Shown piece by piece: positions 1 through 9,419 of a stretch of DNA of 64,000 nucleotides (position 1 is its first letter; every line of letters begins with the position of its first letter). Source of the DNA: Candidatus Gastranaerophilales bacterium HUM_1 (lineage in GTDB: Bacteria > Cyanobacteriota > Vampirovibrionia > Gastranaerophilales > Gastranaerophilaceae); contig DAAY01000004.1 in the NCBI GenBank assembly GCA_002103105.1, forward strand, positions 62,001-126,000. The letters are read 5' to 3'. The notes beneath the pieces were generated by a model that was not told the origin of the DNA, did no database searches, and was given only the letters and a program-made list of their open reading frames with translations. A program made the translations under genes and the position numbers.

Positions 1-385
1 TACCATAAGTTGTGTTGTTGATACAGATAGCAGTAATTTTTTCACCTCTCAATGCAGCGTGCATACTTTCAGCCAAACCAATTGATGCAAAGTCCCCATC
101 ACCAGAATATGTAAATACACATTTTTCTGGTTTTGCTCTTTTTACACCAGTTGCAACAGCTAAAGCTCTACCATGAGGAGCTTCAATTGAATCAACATTG
201 ATGAAATCATAAATTGTAACAGAACAACCAATAGAAGTTGCTGCAATTGTATTTTCAGTTAAACCCATTTCATCCAAAACTTCTGCAACCAATCTTACGG
301 CTACACCGTGATCACATCCAGGACAAAATGTATATTTTGCATCTTTTTTCAAAGATTTTGGTAATTTAAAAACTTGAGTTTCCAT
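1..385 (-). CDS. 2-oxoacid:ferredoxin oxidoreductase, beta (TPP-binding) subunit, partial
   Basis: The first 128 codons are present and the gene runs off the left edge. The N-terminus carries the beta-subunit cysteine motif (FCPGCDHG) and then the thiamine-pyrophosphate segment (SGDGDFASIG), which binds Mg-TPP. The enzyme decarboxylates a 2-oxoacid with CoA and reduces ferredoxin in the cytoplasm. The ATG shares its A with the TAA stop of the upstream alpha subunit (TAATG), so translation is probably coupled. Substrate specificity (branched-chain, pyruvate or 2-oxoglutarate) cannot be fixed from sequence alone. A gamma subunit, if present, would lie outside the window. Confidence 0.85.
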   Translation of the reverse strand, partial: METQVFKLPKSLKKDAKYTFCPGCDHGVAVRLVAEVLDEMGLTENTIAATSIGCSVTIYDFINVDSIEAPHGRALAVATGVKRAKPEKCVFTYSGDGDFASIGLAESMHAALRGEKITAICINNTTYG

Positions 386-1449
386 TATAATAACCCCTCC
401 ACTTTAGCTGCAATTTCTTCAGGAGCAGGAGGAGTTCCAACCCCTTTATGAAGTAATTCTACTGGAACTTTACCATTCACAGCCAATCTAACATCATTGA
501 CCATTTGTCCCATATTAACCTCTACAACTACAAACTTTTTAGTTGTTTGAGCCAATTCTTGTAATCTCTTATTTGGGAATGGGAACAATGTAATAGGTCT
601 AAATGTTCCAGCCTTGATACCTTTTTGTCTTAGCATTTTTGCTGCTGTTCTAACATTTCTTGAAGTTGAACCGAAACTTACTAATACAACATCAGCGTCT
701 TCTGTTCCTATTTCTTCCCATTCTGTTTCTTTTTCTTCAATTTCAGCATATTTCTTGTACAAATTGTCTAAAAATTCACATTGTTTATCCGCTAATGGAG
801 CATAAGAACGAATTATACGAGCATCCCGCCCTTTTGCACCAGTTAAACACCAAGAAGAATTATCTATCTCTGGATATGGATAAGGCTTGAATTCAACAGG
901 CTCCATCATTTGTCCTAACAAACCATCCGCCAAAAGAACAGTTGGGTTTTGGTATTTGTGAGCCAAATAAAATGCCTTGTATGTCAAATCAACACATTCT
1001 TGAACAGTAGATGGAGCAAGAACGATAAGTTTGTAATCTCCATTTCCACCACCTTTTGTAGCTTGGAAATAATCTCCTTGAGAAGGGTAAATATTTCCCA
1101 ACCCTGGACCACCTCTCATAACGCTAACTAATACGATAGGTAATCTATCAGATGTTGCATATGACAAAGCTTCTTGCATAAGAGATACTGCACAAGAGGA
1201 TGAAGAAGACATTGCTTTTACACCTGTTGAGCATGCACCCAATGTCATATTGATTGCCGCAAGTTCACTTTCGGCTGAAACATACGCTCTGCCAAGTTCT
1301 TGCATTTTGCCACTCATAAATTCTCCGATTTCACTCTGCGGAGTGATAGGATAACCAAAATAGCACTGACATCCAGCTAATACAGCAGCATTTGCTATTG
1401 CATAGTTACCTTTCATTAAAACTTTTTTACCTGTTAAACATTCAACCAT
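385..1449 (-). CDS. vorB: 2-oxoacid:ferredoxin oxidoreductase, alpha subunit (VorB-like)
   Basis: This 354-residue protein has full family length. The N-terminal pyrimidine-binding domain has GYPITPQSE at residues 32-40, and a glycine-rich MRGGPGLG segment near residue 111 is followed by the SQGDYFQATKGG stretch typical of VorB/KorA-type subunits. It pairs with the beta subunit to oxidise 2-oxoacids (3-methyl-2-oxobutanoate for VorB) to acyl-CoA while reducing ferredoxin. It lies 6 nt after the ferredoxin gene and overlaps the beta subunit by one base, giving the order ferredoxin-alpha-beta. The ATG is preceded by AAGGAT at good spacing. The family is secure; the exact 2-oxoacid is inferred by resemblance to VorB. 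Confidence 0.85.
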   Translation of the reverse strand: MVECLTGKKVLMKGNYAIANAAVLAGCQCYFGYPITPQSEIGEFMSGKMQELGRAYVSAESELAAINMTLGACSTGVKAMSSSSSCAVSLMQEALSYATSDRLPIVLVSVMRGGPGLGNIYPSQGDYFQATKGGGNGDYKLIVLAPSTVQECVDLTYKAFYLAHKYQNPTVLLADGLLGQMMEPVEFKPYPYPEIDNSSWCLTGAKGRDARIIRSYAPLADKQCEFLDNLYKKYAEIEEKETEWEEIGTEDADVVLVSFGSTSRNVRTAAKMLRQKGIKAGTFRPITLFPFPNKRLQELAQTTKKFVVVEVNMGQMVNDVRLAVNGKVPVELLHKGVGTPPAPEEIAAKVEGLL

Positions 1450-1455
1450 ATAATA

Positions 1456-1668
1456 TTATCCTTTATAAACCTCTGTTATAGCCAAATCTGGACATCTTGT
1501 TGCACACATTGCACAACCTAAACATTCATGATTTGGATCACAAAATTCAACAACTCTATCGCCTAACTTGTTAGTTTTTTCACTAATCTTAATCAAATTT
1601 TTCGGGCATTCTTTTATACATAAGTAACATGATTTGCACTTGTTTTCATCAATTACTATTCGGCTCAT
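1456..1668 (-). CDS. 2x[4Fe-4S] ferredoxin subunit of the oxidoreductase
   Basis: This is a 70-residue ferredoxin with two CxxCxxCxxxCP clusters, at Cys 11/14/17/21 and Cys 49/52/55/59, binding two [4Fe-4S] centres. It is the first gene of the oxidoreductase operon and matches the delta (VorC/KorD/PorD) subunit, which passes electrons from the alpha/beta core to free ferredoxin. A longer reading frame begins 12 codons upstream. The ATG at 1668 is preferred because AGAGGGG sits just before it, and family members start close to the first cysteine. Confidence 0.85.
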   Translation of the reverse strand: MSRIVIDENKCKSCYLCIKECPKNLIKISEKTNKLGDRVVEFCDPNHECLGCAMCATRCPDLAITEVYKG

Positions 1669-1702
1669 TGTATCCCCTCTTTCAAATCTATTCCTCAAAA
1701 AC

Positions 1703-1731
1703 ATTTTAACACTAATACTAAAATTGAATAA
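1703..1731 (-). promoter_or_regulatory. Candidate promoter of the oxidoreductase operon
   Basis: On the minus strand TTATTC is separated by 17 nt from an extended -10 (TGTTAAAAT), followed by the ferredoxin gene with a good SD. The -35 is weak. Confidence 0.4.
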
Positions 1732-1778
1732 CTTATTTGTTTTATTCTTAACATTTGTAATAAATACACGTAATAAAA

Positions 1779-1807
1779 TTTACTAAATTATCTATGCTTG
1801 GTAAGAT
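1779..1807 (+). promoter_or_regulatory. Candidate promoter of the giant coiled-coil gene
   Basis: TTTACT, a 17-nt spacer and TAAGAT, with TGG just before the -10 (extended -10). It lies 35 nt upstream of the start codon at 1843 and is divergent from the oxidoreductase promoter. Confidence 0.45.
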
Positions 1808-1842
1808 TAAATTGTAGGGATATATATTTTAAGGACTAAGAA

Positions 1843-4800
1843 ATGGCTCAAGAATTAGAATTAATTGTTGATTTACTAAAGGAGATGAAGAGAGTTAATA
1901 GCACTAACATGGAGGGTTTTGACCGTTTGCTTGCAAATATTAGCAACAGACTTGATTCTCTCGATGGGAACGTTGCTTCTGCCGAATTATTAAAAGCTTA
2001 TTTGGGAGAATTAACAAAGAAAGTAGAAGAAAAATATTCTACAACAATAACTAAATTTTCGGATATAGAACAAGCTTTGAGATCAATATTCTTAGACCAG
2101 CAAGAGCATGTCCGCAATAAAGACATGAAAGAATTGTTCGATATTTTTTCTAAGAACATGAATGGATTCTACACAGAAGCAAAACAACAAAAAGCCCTAC
2201 TCTCTGGAATTGAATCTAGATTATCAGACTTGAGCAACAATAAATCAGATAAAGAAGACATTCTTAGAACTATAACCCTACTTAGAAATGATTTTGAAAA
2301 CCTTAACCATGCCTACAAAAATACAATTGACGAAGTTAATTCAAACTTAAAAGGAATCTTAACAAATCTGATTAAGATGGATCAAACTGCAATTAATACA
2401 GAAATGAAGGAACAGCTAGATATCCTTTACAAAGCAACAAGCGATATTGTAAACGTTCTAAAAGCAATTGATGAAAAAGATGCACAAATTGAAAAGGTTT
2501 TGGCAAACGTTGCAACAAGCGAAAACTTAAAAATCGCTCAAGGAGTTTTAGACTCAATAATTGAAAAAACAATAGATATTTCATCATCTATTGGAAATCT
2601 TGCAGACAAAAAAGATATTGAGGGACTTCAAGCGGCTGCTGTTATTATGAACAACAAACTTGATGAAACCTCAACAAAAGAAGATTTTTCAAAAATTAAC
2701 CTTAAAACAGAATCCTTACTAACTCAAACAGAAGAAGTTAAACAAACACTAGCAGACGTTACGAAAAATATTGAAAAACTTCCAAATACAACTCAACTTG
2801 AAGAAGCTTTGGCTGGAATTTTTCAAGATACAAAAAAACTTCAAGAAGATATAGAATCTGCAAATATAAAAAACGAAGTAAATAGCATTGAAGAAAAGGT
2901 AAACTCATTAACAGACGAACTAACCACTGTAAAAAACATTATTGAAGATATAAGTGAAATATTAACTTCAAAAATCCTTTCTTCAATTGAACAAATATCA
3001 TTTGAAAATGAAGTATATGATATTAAAGAACATGTGTCAAACATGGTTGCTCAATTACCTCAAAAAGAAGACATTGAAAGAATTCTAGAAGAACATCATG
3101 CTCATAACAAAGCTCTTAACTCTATTTTAGAAAAAACTGATGTTATCCAAGATAAGTTAGATAACCTTCCAACGCACCAAGATATGGAAATTCTTAACAA
3201 CAATCAACTTGGACTTATTGAAAACCTTCAAGCCGTTGCGACAAAAGAAGATTTTGAAGCGTTATCTACGAAATCAGATAATCTTGAAGAAAAATTAGAG
3301 AACCTAAATTTTGATAACGAATTTGAAAACATTTACGATAAAACATCTTCCATTGAAGAATGGCTAGAAAAGTCAAAAATCAAAGAAAAGACAGAGGAAA
3401 TAACTGAAAAATTAGAAGCAAAATCAGAACAGAAAGATTTGCTAGAGCTTTTAAACTTGACTAAAAATATAATTAAAGAACTTGAAGAACTATCTGAAAA
3501 CGCAGATGTAAAAAAAGTTAATAGAACTGTTGCAGATATTTACCAAATGATTGATGAATTAAAGACAGACTTGATGAACACTCAAGAAATGCACAATGAT
3601 TCAATCATAGTACAACTTTCTGAATTGCAAAAAACAATTTCAAATGTAGTAACAGCGGAAGAATTTTCAAAATTCATCGATGAACTCAAAGATTTTATTC
3701 AAAGAATTTTAAACCATACAGAAAAATTAGCATCTGATTTTGGAGATGTTAAAAAATTGCAAGATGATATCATATTTAAACTTGATAATATTGATATTTC
3801 TAACATTGAAAACACAATTCAGAAAAATATTGAATCAGCATCTAGCAATTTGAAACAAACAATTGAAAAAAAACATGAAGATTTATCAGAAAAAGTTTCA
3901 AATATTGATACAAAACTGATTACTATTTCTGAATATCTAAACAACGGAATTAAGCTAGACGATGCAACTTTAAAAACAACTATCAAAGAAATTCGTGAAA
4001 TTCTTCAAAATAAAAAATCTAGTTTTGATAATATAGAAAAGGATACAAATAGTGTTGTTGAGGACGTTCATAAATATGTTAACGAAATCAAAAATTTATT
4101 AGGTTCTTCAAATAAAGATATTTCAAACGACGTAAAGGAAAAATTAACAAACCTAGAAAATCTCATTGTTAGCTATAAAGCTTTCAATGAAAATCATTTT
4201 GAAAAAATTCTTGATAGACTTAGTGCTTATGAAAACCTTGCAGGAGCAACCAGTCTTCCTTCTAGTGAAATTGCTGGTTCAATTTCAGAATTGGGCGAAA
4301 TTAAAGACCAAATTATTCAACTTGGAGAAACCTTTAATTCTTTGACAAAAGTTGAAAATATTACAGACAAAGATATTTCCTCATTCATTTCAGATAAATT
4401 GAATGAACTTGGCGAAAATTTAAACGAATTATCTAACAATGTGGAAAATGGAATTCAACAAGGTTTTGCATATAATGCCGAGCTTATTGAAGAAAAAACA
4501 ACAATTATTCTTGGATTTATCAAAGAACTTCGTCATGCCAGCACTGAAGATATTGATTTGTTTGAAAGATTAACTGTTACAGACAACAAATTAATGGATT
4601 TGCAACAGGAATTAGAACTAATTAATACTGACGTTATTAATGGATTAACTTCTAAAACAACAACTTTAATTGAAGAACTAGCTCCAATTAAAGAATTGAT
4701 TAGAGTCCTAAAACAAAATAACGATCAAATAACAAAACAAGAAGTGCATGAAAAACTTACCGATTTGCACGACTCAATCCATGAGGATTTAACCAACAAT

Positions 4801-7740
4801 CCTAAAATTACAAGAACTTCTTATGAAAATTTTGAAAACACATATGACAAAATTTCTGAAAGATTAACCTCAACAGAAAATAATTTGAGAGATTTTATCT
4901 TAGGAGATGTTGATTCTATAATAATTAAAATTGATTCTCTAAAAACCGAATTAGAAGACCAACTAAATAGAATTGCTCCTCCAGATGCTGCTCATATGGC
5001 AGAATTCCACAAATTTATTGATGAAATAAATGTTTTCAAACAAGAACAAAAAGATTTACTAGCAAATACAGCAGAAGACATCAAAACATCTCTTGCTGAA
5101 AAGATGGAAGACCAACACGACGAAATAAAATCTCTTTTGACTGTTGCCGTTAACAATGAAGAAATCATCAATGCAATTGAAGATTTAAAAAAATGTTTCA
5201 AATCACGAATTAAAGCACTTGCAGAAAATAAAGAAGAAGAAAAATCTGATGAATTTGCAACAAATGAATTTGAGGAAGCTTTTGAAGAAAATACCAAAAC
5301 CGCTCAAGTTATTGCTGATATTAAACAAGACTTCAACAGATTTTCGGATTTAATTAATGATTTGTCTGGAGAAAATCCAGAAATAGAGGACGTTCTAAAT
5401 ACTATTAAAAACAAAATCGACACAATTACTATTGTTAGACCCGAAAAAAATGACGATGAGAATTTAACAGATTTTGACATTATAAGAGATGAAAATGATG
5501 AAGAACCTCTAGAAGAAAATATTGAAACAATTATCGGAGAAAACAATTTTGACTTCATCAAAGCATTTGACTTGTTAAAACAAGATATTACAAAACTTCG
5601 TACAGACGTAGAAAAAGCAATTCCTCAAGATGGGAATAAACCCGCAATTTCTTCTCTATCTTCAATTCCAAAACTTGGAAATGACAATCTATTAATTAAT
5701 CTTAATAACAAAATTGATGATTTATCTAAAGAACTTAATAAAGATTGGCTTGAAGAAATCAAGGGATACATTGCAGGTAGTGAAATTCAGTCAATGTTAG
5801 AAGATATTAGTGGAAAAATTGACATACTTACGCTAACAGATAATTCTGAATGGATTGAGGACATCAAAAATACCCTTCAAAATTTAAACACATCAGAGAT
5901 TTCTGGAGAACCAAATAAAGAAATCCAAGAGATGCTTAAATTGATAAGTCAAAAAATTGATATTTTGGCATCTTCAGACGATTACGAACTTATTGAAGAT
6001 GTTAGAGATTCAATTGAAACCTCAGAAGAAATTAAAGAAACATTAAATCTTCTAGATAAAAAAGTAGATATTATTGCAACGTCAAATAACAACGAGGAAA
6101 TTGAAGATATTCAAGATTCCTTAGAAAATATTGAATCTAAAATCGATATTATTTCTCAAACTGACAACACTGAAAGTTTTGATGATATTCAAAACTCTTT
6201 AGAAAATATTGAATCTAAAATCGATATTATTTCTCAAACTGACAACACTGAAAATTTTGATGATATTCAAAATTCTTTAGAGAATATTGAATCAAAAATT
6301 GATATAATTTCTCAATCTGAGGACAGTACAACTTTAGAAGAAATTGATAATTTGAAACATCAACTTACAAATTTAAGTGAAAAAGTTGATATTGTTGCTC
6401 AAACTGATTATTCAAACGATTTGGACGAAATCAGAGATTATATTTATGGATTAGAAGACAAGCTTTCAGATATTTATACAAAAACAAAACCTATTGAAGA
6501 AAACGTTAGAAAACTATCAGCGTCAGATGCAAAATTAACATCAATGCTTGAAACTCTTAATCACAAAATTGATGAGATATTTACAAATAACAATGCAAAT
6601 TCTCAAAAAGAGTTTGAAGACATTAAGCATTTAATCTTCGCTCAATCTGATTTTATCAAGAACTTTGAGAATAATAGCAAAACAGAAGCTTTCAAGAAAT
6701 GTTTGAAAGAGTTAACTCTAGAAGTCAACAACTTAAACATAAATTCTCACACCGAAACAAAACAAGTTCAAAAATCATTGAAAGAAATGAAAGAATCAAT
6801 CATGGCAGCAGTTGTAACCATTTTCAACCAAGTTTCTTTCATTGAAGAATCCGAAGATATTAAAGATTTTGTAGAAGAACGTACAGACGAAATCAATCAA
6901 AACTTGGAAGAAGTTACAAAACAATTGAAACAAATCACAAGTTCAACTGATGAAACTGATTACAACTACTCTATGCAAGATATTGAATCTGATTTAGCGA
7001 AACTTAGATTGGCTCTTAATGAACTTCAAAATAATGAACTTGAAAATCAATCAAGTGAACTTGCAAATATTGCAGATAATGTCTATAGAATCACTTCAAC
7101 CGTTGAAGAACTTCAAAATTCAATGACTCAAGATGAAATAAAAGATATTAAATCTGAAATTTTTACCTTGAGAGAACAAACTCAAAAGATTTTAGCTTCG
7201 TCTGATGAATCGTATAATGCAATCAATACTGGACTTGAAGGCTTTAGTAAAGTTATTACAAATCACTTAACTGATAAAGTCGATAAAGTTACTGAAATGT
7301 TAGAAAAATCCTCTGTATCTGATAAAGTTATGCGTCAAGCTCTTATCTATATGGGAGAATGGATTGATTCAGCAAGCGAAAGTATTGATAAAATTTCATC
7401 AAATGCTGAAGAAATTGTTGATGTTAAAAATACAATTGAGAAATTGAAAAAAGAAATCCCAGAACAAACAGATATTTTAAATTCAATAGAAGAAAAGTTT
7501 GATGAACAACAAGAAAGATTAAGTTACTTTGAAAAACAAATATCTAAACTTGGAAATCTTGAAGAAAAATTTGAACAACAAGAAGAAAGAATTGATAGAT
7601 TAGAAATGACAATTGAAAAAATCCTTTCTGCGGTCGAAGATATTGATGATTCAAAAGTAAACAAGAAAATCGATAAACTAGACAAACAATTAGCAAAACT
7701 AAGTATTAATATAGAGAAACTAACAGCATATGTTGACTGA
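1843..7740 (+). CDS. Giant coiled-coil protein of unknown function (1965 aa)
   Basis: No enzymatic domain is recognised. The protein is almost entirely acidic, Glu/Lys/Asn/Leu/Ile-rich heptad-like sequence from residue 1 to the end, with no signal peptide, membrane segment or obvious globular domain, and very few cysteines. An acidic stretch falls near residues 1130-1240. From about residue 1280 a degenerate repeat built around the pattern (K/S)(K/Q)(K/V)(V/I)DI(I/L)A/S recurs, and it becomes nearly perfect at residues 1427-1504. The C-terminus is a dense coiled coil. The stop overlaps the next start (glcD-like) by 11 nt, so the two are translationally coupled. A cytoplasmic filament, scaffold or spacer role is plausible by composition only. 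The reading frame is intact over 5.9 kb, which argues for selection. Confidence 0.8.
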   Translation: MAQELELIVDLLKEMKRVNSTNMEGFDRLLANISNRLDSLDGNVASAELLKAYLGELTKKVEEKYSTTITKFSDIEQALRSIFLDQQEHVRNKDMKELFDIFSKNMNGFYTEAKQQKALLSGIESRLSDLSNNKSDKEDILRTITLLRNDFENLNHAYKNTIDEVNSNLKGILTNLIKMDQTAINTEMKEQLDILYKATSDIVNVLKAIDEKDAQIEKVLANVATSENLKIAQGVLDSIIEKTIDISSSIGNLADKKDIEGLQAAAVIMNNKLDETSTKEDFSKINLKTESLLTQTEEVKQTLADVTKNIEKLPNTTQLEEALAGIFQDTKKLQEDIESANIKNEVNSIEEKVNSLTDELTTVKNIIEDISEILTSKILSSIEQISFENEVYDIKEHVSNMVAQLPQKEDIERILEEHHAHNKALNSILEKTDVIQDKLDNLPTHQDMEILNNNQLGLIENLQAVATKEDFEALSTKSDNLEEKLENLNFDNEFENIYDKTSSIEEWLEKSKIKEKTEEITEKLEAKSEQKDLLELLNLTKNIIKELEELSENADVKKVNRTVADIYQMIDELKTDLMNTQEMHNDSIIVQLSELQKTISNVVTAEEFSKFIDELKDFIQRILNHTEKLASDFGDVKKLQDDIIFKLDNIDISNIENTIQKNIESASSNLKQTIEKKHEDLSEKVSNIDTKLITISEYLNNGIKLDDATLKTTIKEIREILQNKKSSFDNIEKDTNSVVEDVHKYVNEIKNLLGSSNKDISNDVKEKLTNLENLIVSYKAFNENHFEKILDRLSAYENLAGATSLPSSEIAGSISELGEIKDQIIQLGETFNSLTKVENITDKDISSFISDKLNELGENLNELSNNVENGIQQGFAYNAELIEEKTTIILGFIKELRHASTEDIDLFERLTVTDNKLMDLQQELELINTDVINGLTSKTTTLIEELAPIKELIRVLKQNNDQITKQEVHEKLTDLHDSIHEDLTNNPKITRTSYENFENTYDKISERLTSTENNLRDFILGDVDSIIIKIDSLKTELEDQLNRIAPPDAAHMAEFHKFIDEINVFKQEQKDLLANTAEDIKTSLAEKMEDQHDEIKSLLTVAVNNEEIINAIEDLKKCFKSRIKALAENKEEEKSDEFATNEFEEAFEENTKTAQVIADIKQDFNRFSDLINDLSGENPEIEDVLNTIKNKIDTITIVRPEKNDDENLTDFDIIRDENDEEPLEENIETIIGENNFDFIKAFDLLKQDITKLRTDVEKAIPQDGNKPAISSLSSIPKLGNDNLLINLNNKIDDLSKELNKDWLEEIKGYIAGSEIQSMLEDISGKIDILTLTDNSEWIEDIKNTLQNLNTSEISGEPNKEIQEMLKLISQKIDILASSDDYELIEDVRDSIETSEEIKETLNLLDKKVDIIATSNNNEEIEDIQDSLENIESKIDIISQTDNTESFDDIQNSLENIESKIDIISQTDNTENFDDIQNSLENIESKIDIISQSEDSTTLEEIDNLKHQLTNLSEKVDIVAQTDYSNDLDEIRDYIYGLEDKLSDIYTKTKPIEENVRKLSASDAKLTSMLETLNHKIDEIFTNNNANSQKEFEDIKHLIFAQSDFIKNFENNSKTEAFKKCLKELTLEVNNLNINSHTETKQVQKSLKEMKESIMAAVVTIFNQVSFIEESEDIKDFVEERTDEINQNLEEVTKQLKQITSSTDETDYNYSMQDIESDLAKLRLALNELQNNELENQSSELANIADNVYRITSTVEELQNSMTQDEIKDIKSEIFTLREQTQKILASSDESYNAINTGLEGFSKVITNHLTDKVDKVTEMLEKSSVSDKVMRQALIYMGEWIDSASESIDKISSNAEEIVDVKNTIEKLKKEIPEQTDILNSIEEKFDEQQERLSYFEKQISKLGNLEEKFEQQEERIDRLEMTIEKILSAVEDIDDSKVNKKIDKLDKQLAKLSINIEKLTAYVD
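6121..6354 (+). repeat. 78-bp tandem repeat within the coiled-coil gene
   Basis: Three consecutive 78-bp units start at 6121, 6199 and 6277. Each encodes a 26-residue module beginning LENIESKIDIISQ. The first two are nearly identical at the DNA level; the third has diverged at its end. More degenerate modules continue on both sides. Confidence 0.85.
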
Positions 7741-9112
7741 TAATTTGATAAAAGAATTGAATAAAGCACTACCGAAAGAAAATATACTCTCAGATGAAGC
7801 AGAACGGTATGTTTATTCTTTTGATGCGTCAAATAATCAACAAAATAAAGCTCTTCCCGATGCGGTTGTATTTGTTGAAAATATTGAACAAGTGCTAAAA
7901 GTCGTAAAAATTGCAAACGAACAAATGACACCTATAATTTGTAGAGGGGCGGGAACAAATACCGTTGGAGCCTGTGTTCCAACACACGGAGGGATTGTTC
8001 TAAATTTCTCTAAAATGAATAAAATTTTAGAAATAAATCCAGAAAATATGACCGCAAGAGTTCAACCTGGAGTTGTCGTTGGGGATTTACAAAAAGCAGT
8101 AGAAAAACAAGGACTTTTTTATCCTCCAGACCCATCAAATCTTAAAATTTCAACAATTGGGGGCAGTATTGCACAAAATTCAGCAGGGGCAAGATGCTTT
8201 AAATACGGAGCAACAAAAGATTACATAATTGATATGCTTGTTGTTATGGCTAACGGAGAACTCATACGAACAGGTTCTAATACCATTAAAAATGCCACTG
8301 GCTACAATTTAGGAAGTATTTTCATTGGTTCTGAAGGGACTCTTGGAATTGTTGTTGAAGCAACGATTAAATTAATTCCCAAACCAGAAGAAACACAAGT
8401 AATTATGGCATATTTTGATACCGTAGAAGATTCAATTTATGCCGTTAATAAAATCATCGAAAAACAAGTTTTTCCTGCAACGATTGACTTTATGGACAAA
8501 AATGCAATCCAAACAGTAGAAAAATTTTATCCAACAGGATTACTTTGTGATAAAGAATCGGCATTAATTATTGAATTAGATGGTTACAACACTGAAATAT
8601 CAAGACAAAGAGAAACTATTTGCGAAATTCTTAGGACAAACAATGCCGCAAACATTCAATATTCTCGAACAAAAGAAGAAGCAGAACATATTTGGGCAGC
8701 AAGACGTTCTTCTATGGCTGCTTGTACAAAACTCAAGCCGAATGTAACAACAGACGACATTATTGTTCCTCGTTCAAATCTTGCAAAACTGGTTAAAGGT
8801 GTCCAAGATATTTGTACAAGACACAATCTTACAGTTTGCCTTGTTGGACATGTTGGAGATGGCAGTGTTCATCCTCAAATACCTATTGACTACAACAATA
8901 AAGATGAATACAAACATTATAAAATTGCGAAATCCGAAATTTACCAACTAACAGCAAGACTTGGAGGAATTATTTCTGGAGAACACGGAATAGGTTTAGA
9001 AAAAAAAGCTTACATTTCTCAAGTTGTTGATGGAGGAGCGTTAGGTTATATGCGACAAATCAAAAAAATCTTTGACCCTAAAAATATCCTCAACCCATAC
9101 AAAATTTTCTAA
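7730..9112 (+). CDS. glcD: FAD-binding oxidase, glycolate/D-lactate dehydrogenase family (GlcD-like)
   Basis: This 460-residue protein has the two-domain layout of the FAD-linked oxidase family. The N-terminal PCMH FAD-binding fold has CRGAGTNTVG near residue 70 and GSEGTLGIVVEA near 200. The C-terminal cap has VGHVGDGSVHPQ near 375 and GEHGIG at 417-422. Members oxidise glycolate, D-lactate or related 2-hydroxyacids and pass electrons to quinone or an electron-transfer flavoprotein. It begins inside the end of the coiled-coil gene (11-nt overlap). An etfBA pair at 25.7-27.4 kb could be its electron acceptor, which is inference. It ends immediately before the convergent XRE gene, with no intergenic base. 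The substrate is not determined. Confidence 0.8.
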   Translation: MLTDNLIKELNKALPKENILSDEAERYVYSFDASNNQQNKALPDAVVFVENIEQVLKVVKIANEQMTPIICRGAGTNTVGACVPTHGGIVLNFSKMNKILEINPENMTARVQPGVVVGDLQKAVEKQGLFYPPDPSNLKISTIGGSIAQNSAGARCFKYGATKDYIIDMLVVMANGELIRTGSNTIKNATGYNLGSIFIGSEGTLGIVVEATIKLIPKPEETQVIMAYFDTVEDSIYAVNKIIEKQVFPATIDFMDKNAIQTVEKFYPTGLLCDKESALIIELDGYNTEISRQRETICEILRTNNAANIQYSRTKEEAEHIWAARRSSMAACTKLKPNVTTDDIIVPRSNLAKLVKGVQDICTRHNLTVCLVGHVGDGSVHPQIPIDYNNKDEYKHYKIAKSEIYQLTARLGGIISGEHGIGLEKKAYISQVVDGGALGYMRQIKKIFDPKNILNPYKIF

Positions 9113-9331
9113 TTATAGAGAAAACGTCAATAATTCGGACAAATTAACTCCTAATGCCTCCGCAATTTTTACCAATGTAGAATATTTTGGGTCAATAGTT
9201 CCGCATTCAATACGACTAATTGTTCTTGTCGTCAATCCTGTTTTCAAAGACAAATCCAATTGAGATAAGCCCTGTTTGCTTCTCTCATATTTAATCTTAT
9301 ATCCCAATTTCAAAAAATCTGCCTTATCCAT
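9113..9331 (-). CDS. XRE-family helix-turn-helix regulator
   Basis: A 72-residue protein consisting only of a Cro/C1-type HTH domain. The recognition region runs through LSQLDLSLKTGLTTRTISRI, followed by the IDPKYSTLVKIAEALGV helix pair typical of the family. The chosen ATG at 9331 has no Shine-Dalgarno but lies exactly 6 nt after TATCAT, suggesting a leaderless message. An upstream TTG at 9355 would add eight residues and has no better signal. It is divergent from the pilin gene at 9420 and its promoter abuts that gene's promoter, so autoregulation and control of the pilin gene are plausible but unproven. Confidence 0.8.
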   Translation of the reverse strand: MDKADFLKLGYKIKYERSKQGLSQLDLSLKTGLTTRTISRIECGTIDPKYSTLVKIAEALGVNLSELLTFSL

Positions 9332-9337
9332 TTCATT

Positions 9338-9343
9338 ATGATA
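9338..9343 (-). promoter_or_regulatory. -10 box for a leaderless XRE transcript
   Basis: TATCAT on the minus strand ends 6 nt before the ATG at 9331, placing the predicted +1 on the start codon. No clear -35 is seen. Confidence 0.35.
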
Positions 9344-9348
9344 TATTA

Positions 9349-9377
9349 TTGACAAAAATTAAGCGATATACTATACT
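9349..9377 (+). promoter_or_regulatory. Sigma70-type promoter of the pilin gene at 9420
   Basis: TTGACA, a 17-nt spacer and TATACT: a near-consensus promoter about 43 nt upstream of the start codon. Confidence 0.7.
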
Positions 9378-9400
9378 TACTTTATTAGACATAAAGTATA
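9372..9400 (+). promoter_or_regulatory. Inverted repeat overlapping the pilin -10 (candidate operator)
   Basis: TATACTT (9372-9378) and AAGTATA (9394-9400) are inverted copies. The left arm is the -10 box itself. Similar ATACT/AGTAT inverted repeats occur at 13961, 16736 and 36111. Confidence 0.35.
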
Positions 9401-9419
9401 TATTATAGTAAGGTTTTAT

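Noticed and set aside
4992..5561. Minus-strand frames of about 85-100 codons inside the coiled-coil gene
   Set aside because: Ser/Phe/Ile-rich shadows of the Glu/Lys/Asn-rich coding strand, without start signals.
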